In this document: piece by piece, positions 1 through 7,744 of the stretch
Position numbering within the stretch: position 1 is the first letter of the stretch
Layout: the number at the start of each line of letters is the position of its first letter
Assembly: GCA_934540955.1 (NCBI GenBank)
Contig: CAKTCY010000002.1
Coordinates: 1 to 64,000 of the forward strand
Source: an uncultured Faecalibacterium sp.
Lineage (GTDB): Bacteria > Bacillota > Clostridia > Oscillospirales > Ruminococcaceae
Reading direction: 5' to 3'
DNA: 64,000 nt
Made by a program: the position numbers and the translations under genes
The notes under the pieces: generated by a model
Databases searched by the model: none
What the model was told of the DNA's origin: nothing
What the model saw: the letters and a program-made list of their open reading frames with translations, nothing else

Positions 1-1301
1 TGACTTTCCAGCTTGATGCGGGCATTGTGGATGCGGGCAATGTGCTTGACGATGGCAAGCCCAAGCCCGGTGCCGCCAGTGGCCTTGCTGCGGCTCTTGT
101 CCACCCGGTAGAAGCGCTCAAACACGCTGGACTGCGCCTCCCGCGGGATGCCGATGCCGTTATCGGTCACGGTCAGGGTGCAGTGCCCGTCCCGGCTGCA
201 GGCGGTAATGATCTGCACCTTGCCGCCCGGGCGGTTGTAACGGATGGCGTTGTCGCACAGGTTCTGGCACAGCTCATCCAGCAGCGCACGGCTGCCCAGC
301 ACCGGGGCGCTCTCGCCCAGATAGGTCAGGGAGATATACGCGCGGCGGGCGTTCAGCTTCTGGCGCTCCACGCACTCCTTGGCCACCTCCAAAAGGTCTA
401 CTGTTTCCATTACGGGGGCGTCCCCGGTCTCGCTTACGGTATCCAGCTTGGAAAGCTGCAAAATATCGTTGACCAGCTGGATCATGCGGGTGGCCTCGCT
501 GTGGATCTTGCGGCCGAAATCCGGCACATCCTCCGGCTTTGCAATGCCGGTCTCGATCAGCTCTGCATAGCCGGAGATGCTGGTCAGCGGGGTCTTGAGC
601 TCGTGACTGACATTGGCGGTAAACTCCTGCCGCATTTTCTCGTTGTTTTCCCGCAGGATGCGGTCAGAGTGGATGCTCTCCGCAAAGGGGATCAGTTCCC
701 GGTAGGGCACATTTTCCTGAATGTGATCCAAGTCCTCGGTCATGTTCAGCACCGGTTGCACCAGTGCCTTGGTCAGCAGAGCAGCCAGCACCGCAGCGGC
801 CAGCATCAGCGCCACACAGCTCAGCACGATGGCCGGGATGGTGGCGTCATAGATGGACCACACGGTCTCGGCGTCCTGCGCCACGCGCAGCACGTCTCCG
901 CTGGAAAGCCGGAGCGCATAGTAATAGGTCTCGTAGCCCATGGTCTGGGAATCGCGGATATTCCGACCCTCGCCGTTTGCAATGGCATCGCGAATCTCCG
1001 GGCGGGTCAGGTGGTTCTCCATGGGCTGGTCGGTGGCAGATTCAAACAGCACGCTGCCGTCCTGACTGATCAGCGTCACGCGCAGATCATCGGTCACAAA
1101 GGCGCTCAGCTGCGCGGCGTCCCCGGTCTGCTCGTACCCGGCGCGCACAAGCTCGGTCTCGCGCTCCAGCCCCGACCATGCCTGCGCCGTAAAGGCTTTA
1201 TGGAATACAAAAATGCACAGCGCTGCGGTGAATATAAGCCCCAGAAAGCCCATCAGGAACAACCGGTAGCTGATTTTTTCTTCCATGCTGCGCAGCTTCA
1301 T
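1..1301 (-). CDS. PhoR-like sensor histidine kinase (3' end cut by window edge)
   Basis: Membrane sensor kinase that would phosphorylate the adjacent response regulator. Read on the minus strand from ATG at 1301: an N-terminal membrane segment (LFLMGFLGLIFTAALCIFVF), an extracytoplasmic sensor region, a second membrane segment near residue 160 (IPAIVLSCVALMLAAAVLAA), then the H box FTANVSHELKTPLTSISGY, an N box (NLCDNAIRYN) and G boxes (DNGIGIP, GGTGLGLAIVKHI). The coding frame stays open at base 1, so only the extreme C-terminus is missing. Its ATG overlaps the regulator's TGA by 4 bp (ATGA), so translation is coupled. Position in an operon with a Na/Pi cotransporter argues for phosphate sensing. 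The family (HisKA plus HATPase) is certain; the PhoR role is inferred from context. Confidence 0.93.
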   Translation of the reverse strand, partial: MKLRSMEEKISYRLFLMGFLGLIFTAALCIFVFHKAFTAQAWSGLERETELVRAGYEQTGDAAQLSAFVTDDLRVTLISQDGSVLFESATDQPMENHLTRPEIRDAIANGEGRNIRDSQTMGYETYYYALRLSSGDVLRVAQDAETVWSIYDATIPAIVLSCVALMLAAAVLAALLTKALVQPVLNMTEDLDHIQENVPYRELIPFAESIHSDRILRENNEKMRQEFTANVSHELKTPLTSISGYAELIETGIAKPEDVPDFGRKIHSEATRMIQLVNDILQLSKLDTVSETGDAPVMETVDLLEVAKECVERQKLNARRAYISLTYLGESAPVLGSRALLDELCQNLCDNAIRYNRPGGKVQIITACSRDGHCTLTVTDNGIGIPREAQSSVFERFYRVDKSRSKATGGTGLGLAIVKHIARIHNARIKLES

Positions 1302-1984
1302 TCTTCCTCGGCCTCCTCATCGGTCAGCTTATAGCCCACCTTGCGCACAGTGCAGATGTAACGCCCCGCATCGCCCAGCTTTTTGCGCAGGGTACGGATG
1401 TGCATATCCACAGTACGGCTCTCCACCGAGATGTCGGTACCCCACACCACCTGTAAAATGGTCTCGCGGGTCACTACCAGACTGGTGTTTTCCAGCAGCA
1501 GCCGCAGCAGACAGTACTCCTTGTAGGTCAGCTCCACGGGGGTGCTGTTTACCGTAACGCTGTGGCGGGCGTTGTCCAGCTGAATTTCATGGAAAACCAG
1601 TACGTCCGGCCTTACCTCCGGGGCAGAGCGCCGCAGCGCCACACGCACCCGGCTGAGAAACTCCATAATGCCAAAGGGCTTTGCAATGTAATCGTCCGCA
1701 CCGCAGTCCAGCCCGCGCACGGTGTCCAGCTCGCTGGATTTTGCTGTGACCATAATGATGGGCAGCTTGCGCAGGGAAGGGGTGTTGCGCAGCTTTTTCA
1801 GGATGGAAAAGCCGTCCTCGCCGGGCAGCATCACGTCTAAGATCACCAGCTCCGGCTCGGCAGTGCGCATGGCCTGCCAGAAGGGCTCGGCGCTTTCAAA
1901 GCTCTGCACCTCGTAGCCGTTGGATTGCAGGGCATACTGCTCCAGCTCGCGGATGGAAGCGTCGTCCTCTACGATATAGATCAT
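1298..1984 (-). CDS. PhoB/OmpR-family response regulator
   Basis: Two-domain regulator of 228 aa. The receiver domain shows the acidic pair E6-D7-D8, phospho-acceptor D50 in LVILDVMLPG, T80 and K102 in the IAKPF motif. The C-terminal winged helix (about residues 125-222) contains the typical VDMHIRTLRKKL recognition-helix region and a VRKVGYKL wing. It lies 3 bp after the Na/Pi cotransporter stop and overlaps the downstream kinase start by 4 bp. Direct TTTACAT repeats in front of the operon resemble the sites bound by Gram-positive PhoP, so the protein probably regulates its own operon. Assignment to phosphate control is inference from neighbours and repeats; the OmpR/PhoB family is certain. 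Confidence 0.95.
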   Translation of the reverse strand: MIYIVEDDASIRELEQYALQSNGYEVQSFESAEPFWQAMRTAEPELVILDVMLPGEDGFSILKKLRNTPSLRKLPIIMVTAKSSELDTVRGLDCGADDYIAKPFGIMEFLSRVRVALRRSAPEVRPDVLVFHEIQLDNARHSVTVNSTPVELTYKEYCLLRLLLENTSLVVTRETILQVVWGTDISVESRTVDMHIRTLRKKLGDAGRYICTVRKVGYKLTDEEAEEE

Positions 1985-1987
1985 AAC

Positions 1988-3766
1988 TCAATTCTCCTCA
2001 GCAGTCTGTCCGTCCGGGAACAGATACCGCTCACGGTAGCGGTCCAGACGGCGGTGGAATTCTTCACTTTCCTTGGTGTCGTTGCCGTGGCGCAAATCGT
2101 TCAGGTAGGCGTGGGTGTCAAAGCTGTCCTGTGCAACCTCGATCTGTGCAACGGCCACATTACTGCAATGGTCGCACACACGCTCGTAGTTTGTCAGCAT
2201 ATCGTCCAGCACAAAGCCGTACTCGATGGAGCAGCTGCCGGCCTGCAGGCGGGCGATATGCCGCGCCTTGATGGCACGCACCAGCTCGTTGACCACGGCC
2301 TCCAGCGGCTCCACCTTGGAGGCAAGGTGCAGATCGCCCTTGCGGAAGGCATCGGTGGTGCGGCTCAGGGTATCCTGCACCGCATCCTCCAGCACCTGCA
2401 GCTCCTCCTGTGCATCCTTGGAGAAGTGGATGTCCTTCTGGTGCATCTCCTCGGCGGATTCCAGTAGGTTGACGGAATGGTCACTGATTCGTTCAAAATC
2501 GCTGATGGTGTGCAGCAGGGTGTTCACGCTCTGGCTGTCGGCGTGGTTCAGCTCCCGGCCGGACAGCTTGACCAGATAGGTGCCCAGCGCGTCCTCGTAC
2601 CGGTCTACCTTTTTTTCCTCGTCTCGCACCTTCTGGGCAAGCTCATCGTTCCATTCATGGGTCAGGCTCATAGCCTGCACCACGCCCACCCGGGCAAGCT
2701 CTGCCATTTCAGCGGTAGCAGCGCGGGCGCGCTCCACAGCCATGGCGGGGGTGTTCAGCAGACGGTCATCCAGCAGAGCAAACTCCTCTTTTTCCGGGGA
2801 ATCGGGAATGGTCAGGATAGCCAGCTTTTCCAACCCGGTGGCGAAGGGCAGCAGAATGACGGTGGCCAGAATGTTGAACACCGAGTGCACGATTGCAATG
2901 CCCCAAGCTTCGATGGTGGTATTCACAAAGGCAAAGTGGCAGACGGCGTTGAGGCCGTAGAACCCGAACAGGAAGATGGTCACACCGATGATGTTGAAGT
3001 ACAGGTGCACCATAGCGGCGCGGCGGGCGTTCTTGTTGGCACCCACCGAGGACAGAAGTGCGGTCACACAGGTGCCGATGTTCTGACCCATGATGATGGG
3101 GATTGCACTGCCGTAGGTGATGACGCCGGTGGCGCTCAGCGCCTGCAGGATGCCCACGCTGGCACTGGAGCTCTGGATGATGCCGGTGACCAGTGCGCCC
3201 ACCAGAACGCCCAGCAGGGGGTTGGAGAAGCGGGTGAACAGGCTGGTGAACCATGCCTCATTTTGCAGCGGCAGCACCGCGTTGGACATGGTGGTCATGC
3301 CAGTCATCAGCACAGCAAAGCCGATGAGGATGGTGCCCACGCCCTTTTTCTTCTCACTCTTACACATATACAGCAAAATGCCGATAAATGCAAGCACCGG
3401 GCTAAAAGAAGTGGGCTTGAGCAGCTGGATGAACAGGCTGTCGCCCTGCAAGCCGGAAAGGCTCAAGATCCAGCTGGTAACAGTGGTGCCCACGTTGCTG
3501 CCCATGATCACGCCAATGGCCTGATGCAGCTCCATGATGCCGCTGTTGACAAAGCCCACCACCATAACGGTGGTAGCGCTGGAACTCTGGATGACGGCGG
3601 TCACGCACAGACCCAGAAAAAAGCCCTTGAGGGGGTTATCGGTCAGCTTGCTGAGAATTTTCTGCAGCTGGCCGCCGGCCTGCTTTTCCAGTGCCTTGCC
3701 CATGATGTCCATGCCGAACAAAAACAGAGCCAGACCTCCCAGCAGCGAAAAGACATTAAAAATGGT
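1988..3766 (-). CDS. Na+/phosphate cotransporter with PhoU-like C-terminal domain
   Basis: Na/Pi symporter family membrane protein that takes up inorganic phosphate. Two inverted transport repeats each carry the family signature QSSSA (VIQSSSATT in the first, IIQSSSAS in the second), with about eight or nine hydrophobic segments in the first 320 residues. The last 250 residues form an all-helical PhoU-like cytoplasmic domain (ISDFERISDHSVNL and YERVCDHCSNVAV are the PhoU metal-binding-type motifs). I chose ATG 3766 (592 aa) because GAGGAAA sits 7 nt before it; a GTG at 3784 in the same frame would add six residues. First gene of an operon with the PhoB/PhoR-like pair. Confidence 0.93.
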   Translation of the reverse strand, partial: TIFNVFSLLGGLALFLFGMDIMGKALEKQAGGQLQKILSKLTDNPLKGFFLGLCVTAVIQSSSATTVMVVGFVNSGIMELHQAIGVIMGSNVGTTVTSWILSLSGLQGDSLFIQLLKPTSFSPVLAFIGILLYMCKSEKKKGVGTILIGFAVLMTGMTTMSNAVLPLQNEAWFTSLFTRFSNPLLGVLVGALVTGIIQSSSASVGILQALSATGVITYGSAIPIIMGQNIGTCVTALLSSVGANKNARRAAMVHLYFNIIGVTIFLFGFYGLNAVCHFAFVNTTIEAWGIAIVHSVFNILATVILLPFATGLEKLAILTIPDSPEKEEFALLDDRLLNTPAMAVERARAATAEMAELARVGVVQAMSLTHEWNDELAQKVRDEEKKVDRYEDALGTYLVKLSGRELNHADSQSVNTLLHTISDFERISDHSVNLLESAEEMHQKDIHFSKDAQEELQVLEDAVQDTLSRTTDAFRKGDLHLASKVEPLEAVVNELVRAIKARHIARLQAGSCSIEYGFVLDDMLTNYERVCDHCSNVAVAQIEVAQDSFDTHAYLNDLRHGNDTKESEEFHRRLDRYRERYLFPDGQTAEEN

Positions 3767-3816
3767 CATAAGTGTTTTCCTCACTTTATCTTGACGTGTT
3801 TTTCTCCTGTGCTTTA

Positions 3817-3822
3817 AGTATA
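3817..3822 (-). promoter_or_regulatory. -10 element of the phosphate operon promoter
   Basis: Minus-strand TATACT, about 50 bp before the cotransporter start. No good -35 hexamer is visible; the TTTACAT repeats lie where an activator such as PhoP would replace it. Confidence 0.55.
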
Positions 3823-3830
3823 GAAAAACA

Positions 3831-3887
3831 ATGTAAAATCTGAAATCGACGAAATGTAAAACCCATGTAAAGTAAGAAAAATGTAAA
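3831..3887 (-). promoter_or_regulatory. Pho box-like direct repeats
   Basis: Four copies of ATGTAAA on the plus strand (TTTACAT on the minus, the transcribed direction) begin at 3831, 3854, 3865 and 3881. Two are exactly 11 bp apart and the first is 23 bp, about two helical turns, from the second. TT(A/T/C)ACA repeats with an 11-bp period are the known PhoP-binding pattern in Bacillus. They sit directly upstream of the -10 of the phosphate transporter/two-component operon. Confidence 0.6.
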
Positions 3888-3955
3888 AATCCTGTGCACG
3901 GGCAGCGATGCAGCGTCGGTTTCCCGCCCGCAGTATAAAAACAGCATCCCGGGCG

Positions 3956-3984
3956 TTGTATTTGCCGCCGAATTTTATTATAAT
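3956..3984 (+). promoter_or_regulatory. promoter of the hprK-murB-rapZ-whiA-dnaE run
   Basis: TTGTAT at 3956-3961, 17-bp spacer, TATAAT at 3979-3984, about 50 bp before the hprK start. It is divergent from the phosphate operon promoter. Confidence 0.65.
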
Positions 3985-4038
3985 AAGAATAAGAGTGCCC
4001 GCAGCACAGCGCGGCAAGAGGATACAGGAGGAACCAGG

Positions 4039-4974
4039 ATGGGTACGTTCAATGTTTCGCTTAAAACGCTGACCGACCGCGTCAGCATGGAAGTGGTATA
4101 CACCCCCCGGGAGCTGGATGAGATCAGCGTGGAGATCGCCGAGGTCAACCGCCCGGGTCTGTTTCTGGCGGGCTATTATGATTACTTCGATAAGCTTCGC
4201 CTGCAGATCATGGGTCTGGCAGAAATGAACTTTCTGTCCGGCCTGACGGCAGAAAAGCGCTACGAGGCACTGGAGCAGCTGTTCCGGCAGCAGCCCCCGG
4301 CGGTCATCGTCTGCCGCAGCGAGGAGTTGGCCCCCTTCCCGGAGATGCAGGAGCTGGCGCAGAAGCACGCGGTTGCCCTGCTGCGCTCCAACGAGACCAC
4401 CTGCACCCTGATGGGCAGCCTGATCAGCGTACTGAACCTGGAGCTTGCGCCCCGCATCACCCGGCACGGCGTGCTGGTGGAGGTGTACGGCGAGGGCATC
4501 CTGATCCTTGGCGACAGCGGCATCGGCAAAAGTGAGCTGGCCATCGAGCTGGTCAAGCGCGGCCACCGTCTGGTGGCAGATGATGCCGTGGAGCTGCGCA
4601 AGGTGTCCAACCGCCAGATCATGGGCACTGCACCGGAAAATATCCGCCACTTTATCGAGCTGCGCGGCATCGGCATCGTCAACGTGGCCCGCGTGTATGG
4701 CGTAGGCGCCGTCAAGCTGAGCGAAAGTCTGGATCTGGTGGTGCAGCTGGAGGCGTGGGACCCCACCAAGAACTACCAGCGCACCGGTCTGGAAAGCGAA
4801 TACTACGACATTCTGGGTGTCAGCATTCCCAGCACCAGCATCCCGGTCTCTCCCGGCCGTAATCTGGCTGTGGTGCTGGAGACCGCAGCCATCAATAACC
4901 GCCAGAAGAAGATGGGCTACAACGCAGCCAAGGAGCTGCTGATCCGGCTGGGACTGGATGACAAAATGGACTGA
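4039..4974 (+). CDS. hprK: HPr kinase/phosphorylase
   Basis: Bifunctional enzyme that phosphorylates or dephosphorylates Ser46 of HPr, the sensor step of carbon catabolite control in low-GC Gram-positives. 311 aa, the usual length. The N-terminal half is the non-catalytic domain; the C-terminal half has H143 before the P-loop (TRHGVLVEVYG), the Walker A LGDSGIGKSE (residues 157-166), the acidic VADDAVEL motif and the family signature ENIRHFIELRGIGIVNV. SD sequence AGGAGGAACC precedes the ATG. It heads a run with murB and rapZ, the common Firmicutes order. HPr itself is not in the window, but an EIIA-Glc-type PTS protein is at 51458. Confidence 0.97.
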   Translation: MGTFNVSLKTLTDRVSMEVVYTPRELDEISVEIAEVNRPGLFLAGYYDYFDKLRLQIMGLAEMNFLSGLTAEKRYEALEQLFRQQPPAVIVCRSEELAPFPEMQELAQKHAVALLRSNETTCTLMGSLISVLNLELAPRITRHGVLVEVYGEGILILGDSGIGKSELAIELVKRGHRLVADDAVELRKVSNRQIMGTAPENIRHFIELRGIGIVNVARVYGVGAVKLSESLDLVVQLEAWDPTKNYQRTGLESEYYDILGVSIPSTSIPVSPGRNLAVVLETAAINNRQKKMGYNAAKELLIRLGLDDKMD

Positions 4975-5003
4975 TCTTCCCGATAAAAAAGGAGCCTGAC
5001 CCT

Positions 5004-5900
5004 ATGGAACAACTCAAGCAGCTGCTGACCGCAGCAGGCATTGCTTATAAAGAAAAAGAGCCGCTGGCAGCCCACTGTACCTTTAAGATCGGCGGCCCGG
5101 CGCGGCTGTTCGTGCAGCCGGCAGACCATGCACAGCTTTGCCGTGCCGTTGCCCTGTGCAAGGCGCAAAGCGTCCGGTACTATCTGCTGGGCAACGGCAG
5201 CAATATCCTGTTTGCCGACGAGGGCTACAACGGCGCGGTGCTGGATATTTCCTCCATGCAGGACACTGTGGAGGTGCACGGCACACAGCTTACCGCCGGG
5301 GCAGGCGTGCGGCTCTCGGCGCTGTGCAAAACGGCGCTGGAGCATAGCCTGACCGGGCTGGAATTTGCCTACGGCATCCCCGGCACGGTGGGCGGCGCGG
5401 TCTACATGAACGCCGGAGCCTACGGCGGCGAGATGAAGGACGTGCTGACCACGGTGCAATACCTTACCGCCGAGGGCGAGGTGAAGGAGGCGGCGGCAGC
5501 GGAGCTTGACCTGCGCTACCGCCACAGCATTTTTGAAGAAAACGGCGGCTGCATCCTTTCGGCGCAGTTTACCCTGACCCCGGGCGAGCCGGAGGCTATC
5601 CGCGCAAAGATGGACGAGCTGATGGCAAAGCGGCTGGACAAGCAGCCGCTGGATAAGCCCAGCGCAGGCAGCACCTTCAAGCGCCCGGTGGGTGCCTTTG
5701 CCGCAGCCCTCATTGACCAGTGCGGTCTGCGGGGCTACCGGCACGGCGGTGCCGCCGTCAGCGAGAAGCACTGCGGCTTTGTGGTGAACCTTGGCGGCGC
5801 CACCTGCGCAGACGTGCTGGCGCTGTGCGAAGAAGTGCGCACCATCGTGAAGGAAAAGACCGGCTACGATCTGGAAAAAGAGATCCGCGTAGTCCGCTGA
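5004..5900 (+). CDS. murB: UDP-N-acetylenolpyruvoylglucosamine reductase
   Basis: FAD-dependent NADPH reductase giving UDP-MurNAc in peptidoglycan precursor synthesis. 298 aa, with the FAD-binding motif LGNGSNILFAD near residues 69-79, IPGTVGGAVYMNAGAYGGE in the middle, and PSAGSTFKRP containing the active-site serine of the type II (short) MurB class. It starts 29 bp after hprK with AAAAAGGAG before the ATG, so it is in the same transcript. Confidence 0.96.
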   Translation: MEQLKQLLTAAGIAYKEKEPLAAHCTFKIGGPARLFVQPADHAQLCRAVALCKAQSVRYYLLGNGSNILFADEGYNGAVLDISSMQDTVEVHGTQLTAGAGVRLSALCKTALEHSLTGLEFAYGIPGTVGGAVYMNAGAYGGEMKDVLTTVQYLTAEGEVKEAAAAELDLRYRHSIFEENGGCILSAQFTLTPGEPEAIRAKMDELMAKRLDKQPLDKPSAGSTFKRPVGAFAAALIDQCGLRGYRHGGAAVSEKHCGFVVNLGGATCADVLALCEEVRTIVKEKTGYDLEKEIRVVR

Positions 5901-5931
5901 GCTGCGGGAATAGAGGGAGTGTGGAATACAG

Positions 5932-6795
5932 ATGGAGCTGTTGATCGTCAGCGGACTTTCCGGCGCGGGAAAGTCTGTGGCTATGAATGCACTGGAGGAT
6001 ATCGGATTTTTCTGCATCGATAACGTCCCGGCGGGGCTGCTGCCCAGCATTACGGCGTTTTCCAAGGCGGGCGACAACCAGCTGGAGCGGGTGGCGCTTT
6101 CCATGGACGTGCGCGGCTGCCGCAGCAGGGAACAGATCGAAACTGCCCTGCAGCAGCTGGACGAGCAGAAAACACCCTATAAGATCCTGTTTCTGGATGC
6201 ACCGGACGAGGTGCTGATGCGCCGTTACAGCGAGACCCGCCGCCGCCACCCCATCAGCATTGCAGAGGGCATCTCTACCCGGGATGCCTTCTTGAAGGAA
6301 CGGCAGATCCTGCAGCCCTTAAAGGAGCGTGCAAACTATACCATCAATACCGGCCTGCTCTCCACCTCCCAGAATAAAGAGCGCATCTGCGATCTGTTCA
6401 TGAAAAGCGGCGGAGCAAAAAATGCCATGCAGCTTACCATCATGTCCTTCGGGTTCAAGTTTGGTCTGCCGCCGGAGGCAGACCTTGTGCTGGATGTGCG
6501 CTGCCTGCCTAACCCCTTCTATGTGCCGGAGCTGAAGCACAAGACCGGACTGGATCAGGAGGTGGTGGATTTTGTTATGAACCACCCCGAAGCACAGGAG
6601 CTGCTGCGCCGGTACGAGAGCTTTTTGCAGTACGCCCTGCCGCTTTATGTCAAGGAGGGCAAAAGCCAGCTGACCATTGCGGTGGGCTGCACGGGCGGCA
6701 AGCACCGCTCTATCACATTCGCACGTAAGCTTGCGGAATACTGCACCTCTCTGGGCTACGAGCCCGGGGTGCAGCACCGGGATGCCGTGCGCTGA
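5932..6795 (+). CDS. rapZ: RNase adapter protein RapZ (YvcJ family nucleotide-binding protein)
   Basis: P-loop protein of 287 aa. Walker A GLSGAGKS at residues 8-15, a second nucleotide-site motif FLDAPDEVLMRRYSETRRRHP, and the C-terminal GCTGGKHRSI motif typical of the YvcJ/RapZ family. Family members bind nucleotides and, in enterobacteria, the amino-sugar precursor pathway RNAs; in Gram-positives the role is less clear. 31 bp after murB with AGGGAGTG as SD. In most Firmicutes the next gene is yvcK/glmR; here whiA follows after 16 bp. Confidence 0.95.
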   Translation: MELLIVSGLSGAGKSVAMNALEDIGFFCIDNVPAGLLPSITAFSKAGDNQLERVALSMDVRGCRSREQIETALQQLDEQKTPYKILFLDAPDEVLMRRYSETRRRHPISIAEGISTRDAFLKERQILQPLKERANYTINTGLLSTSQNKERICDLFMKSGGAKNAMQLTIMSFGFKFGLPPEADLVLDVRCLPNPFYVPELKHKTGLDQEVVDFVMNHPEAQELLRRYESFLQYALPLYVKEGKSQLTIAVGCTGGKHRSITFARKLAEYCTSLGYEPGVQHRDAVR

Positions 6796-6811
6796 AAACA
6801 GAGGAAATACT

Positions 6812-7744
6812 ATGAGTTTTGCATCCAGTGCGCGGGAGGAGATCGCGCAGCGCAGCCCCACCAAGGAATGCTGTGTGCGTGCAGCTGCCTATGGCATTGC
6901 CTGCTTTGCCAAATACTTTGATGCCCGCGGCCTTGTGCTGCAAACCGAGCAGCCCCATACCGTGCAGCTGGCGCAGCAGTTGTTTGCCCGCTGCGGCATC
7001 CGGGGCGAGATATTGGAAAAGCCTCGCGCCAGCGGTGTGCTGTACGAGTTCAACATCCGCGATGCAGAGCAGGTCACCCGCCTGCACGAGCTGTTCGGCA
7101 CCACCGGCAGGGAGACCAGCTTGCAGATCGACCCCGGGCTCATCCGCTGCCAGACCTGCGTCAGCGCCTATATCGCCATGGCCTTTTTGTGCAGCGGCAC
7201 GGTCACCGACCCGCAAAAGGAATATAATCTGGAATTTCTCACCTCCCGGACGAATCTCGCCCGGGATTTTGAAGCGCTGCTGGCAGAGCACGAGTTTGCG
7301 CCCCACCGCACCCGCCGCAACGGCGTGAACCTGATCTACGTCAAGACCGGTGCCAATGTGGAGCGGCTGCTCCGCTTTATGGGTGCTGCGGATGCCGCGA
7401 CCCAGATCAGCGTGCTCAAGGCGTTCAAGCAGGTGCGCAACCAGACCAACCGGCAGACAAACTGCGATACCGCAAACCTTGGCAAAACCGCGCGGGCAAA
7501 CGCCCAGACCCTGAAAGCCATCCGCTATTTGCAGGAGCAGCACGCACTGGAAACCTTGCCGGAGGTGCTGCAGCAGGCAGCCGCCAAGCGGCTGCAATAC
7601 CCGGATCTTTCGCTTACCGCGCTGTGCGGCTGCTTTGACCCGGCAGTGAGCAAATCCGGCCTATCACACCGGATGAAAAAGCTGGAGGCACTGGCGGAAA
7701 ATCTGCGCCAGCGCCAGCAGGAGGGACAGGAGGCAGTACAATGA
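6812..7744 (+). CDS. whiA: DNA-binding protein WhiA
   Basis: WhiA-family protein (310 aa from ATG 6812, chosen because AGAGGAAA precedes it and the predicted start MSFASSAREEIA matches the family). The N-terminal two-thirds is the LAGLIDADG homing-endonuclease-like fold without nuclease function (SAYIAMAFLCSGTVTDPQKEYNLEF), the C-terminus a helix-turn-helix (RLQYPDLSLTALCGCFDPAVSKSGLSHRMKKL). Family members affect cell division and chromosome segregation in Bacillus and sporulation in Streptomyces. TGA overlaps the dnaE ATG by 4 bp. Confidence 0.96.
   Translation: MSFASSAREEIAQRSPTKECCVRAAAYGIACFAKYFDARGLVLQTEQPHTVQLAQQLFARCGIRGEILEKPRASGVLYEFNIRDAEQVTRLHELFGTTGRETSLQIDPGLIRCQTCVSAYIAMAFLCSGTVTDPQKEYNLEFLTSRTNLARDFEALLAEHEFAPHRTRRNGVNLIYVKTGANVERLLRFMGAADAATQISVLKAFKQVRNQTNRQTNCDTANLGKTARANAQTLKAIRYLQEQHALETLPEVLQQAAAKRLQYPDLSLTALCGCFDPAVSKSGLSHRMKKLEALAENLRQRQQEGQEAVQ

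Noticed and set aside
27-1334. Long open frame on the plus strand opposite the kinase gene
   Set aside because: It is the antisense shadow of a clear histidine kinase; the GC-rich code keeps other frames open. The same applies to long frames opposite dnaE (7525-9027, 9244-10638), guaA (13738-15249), mutS2 (35680-37977), asd-dapA (46345-48561) and the hydroxylase catalytic subunit (22722-25223).
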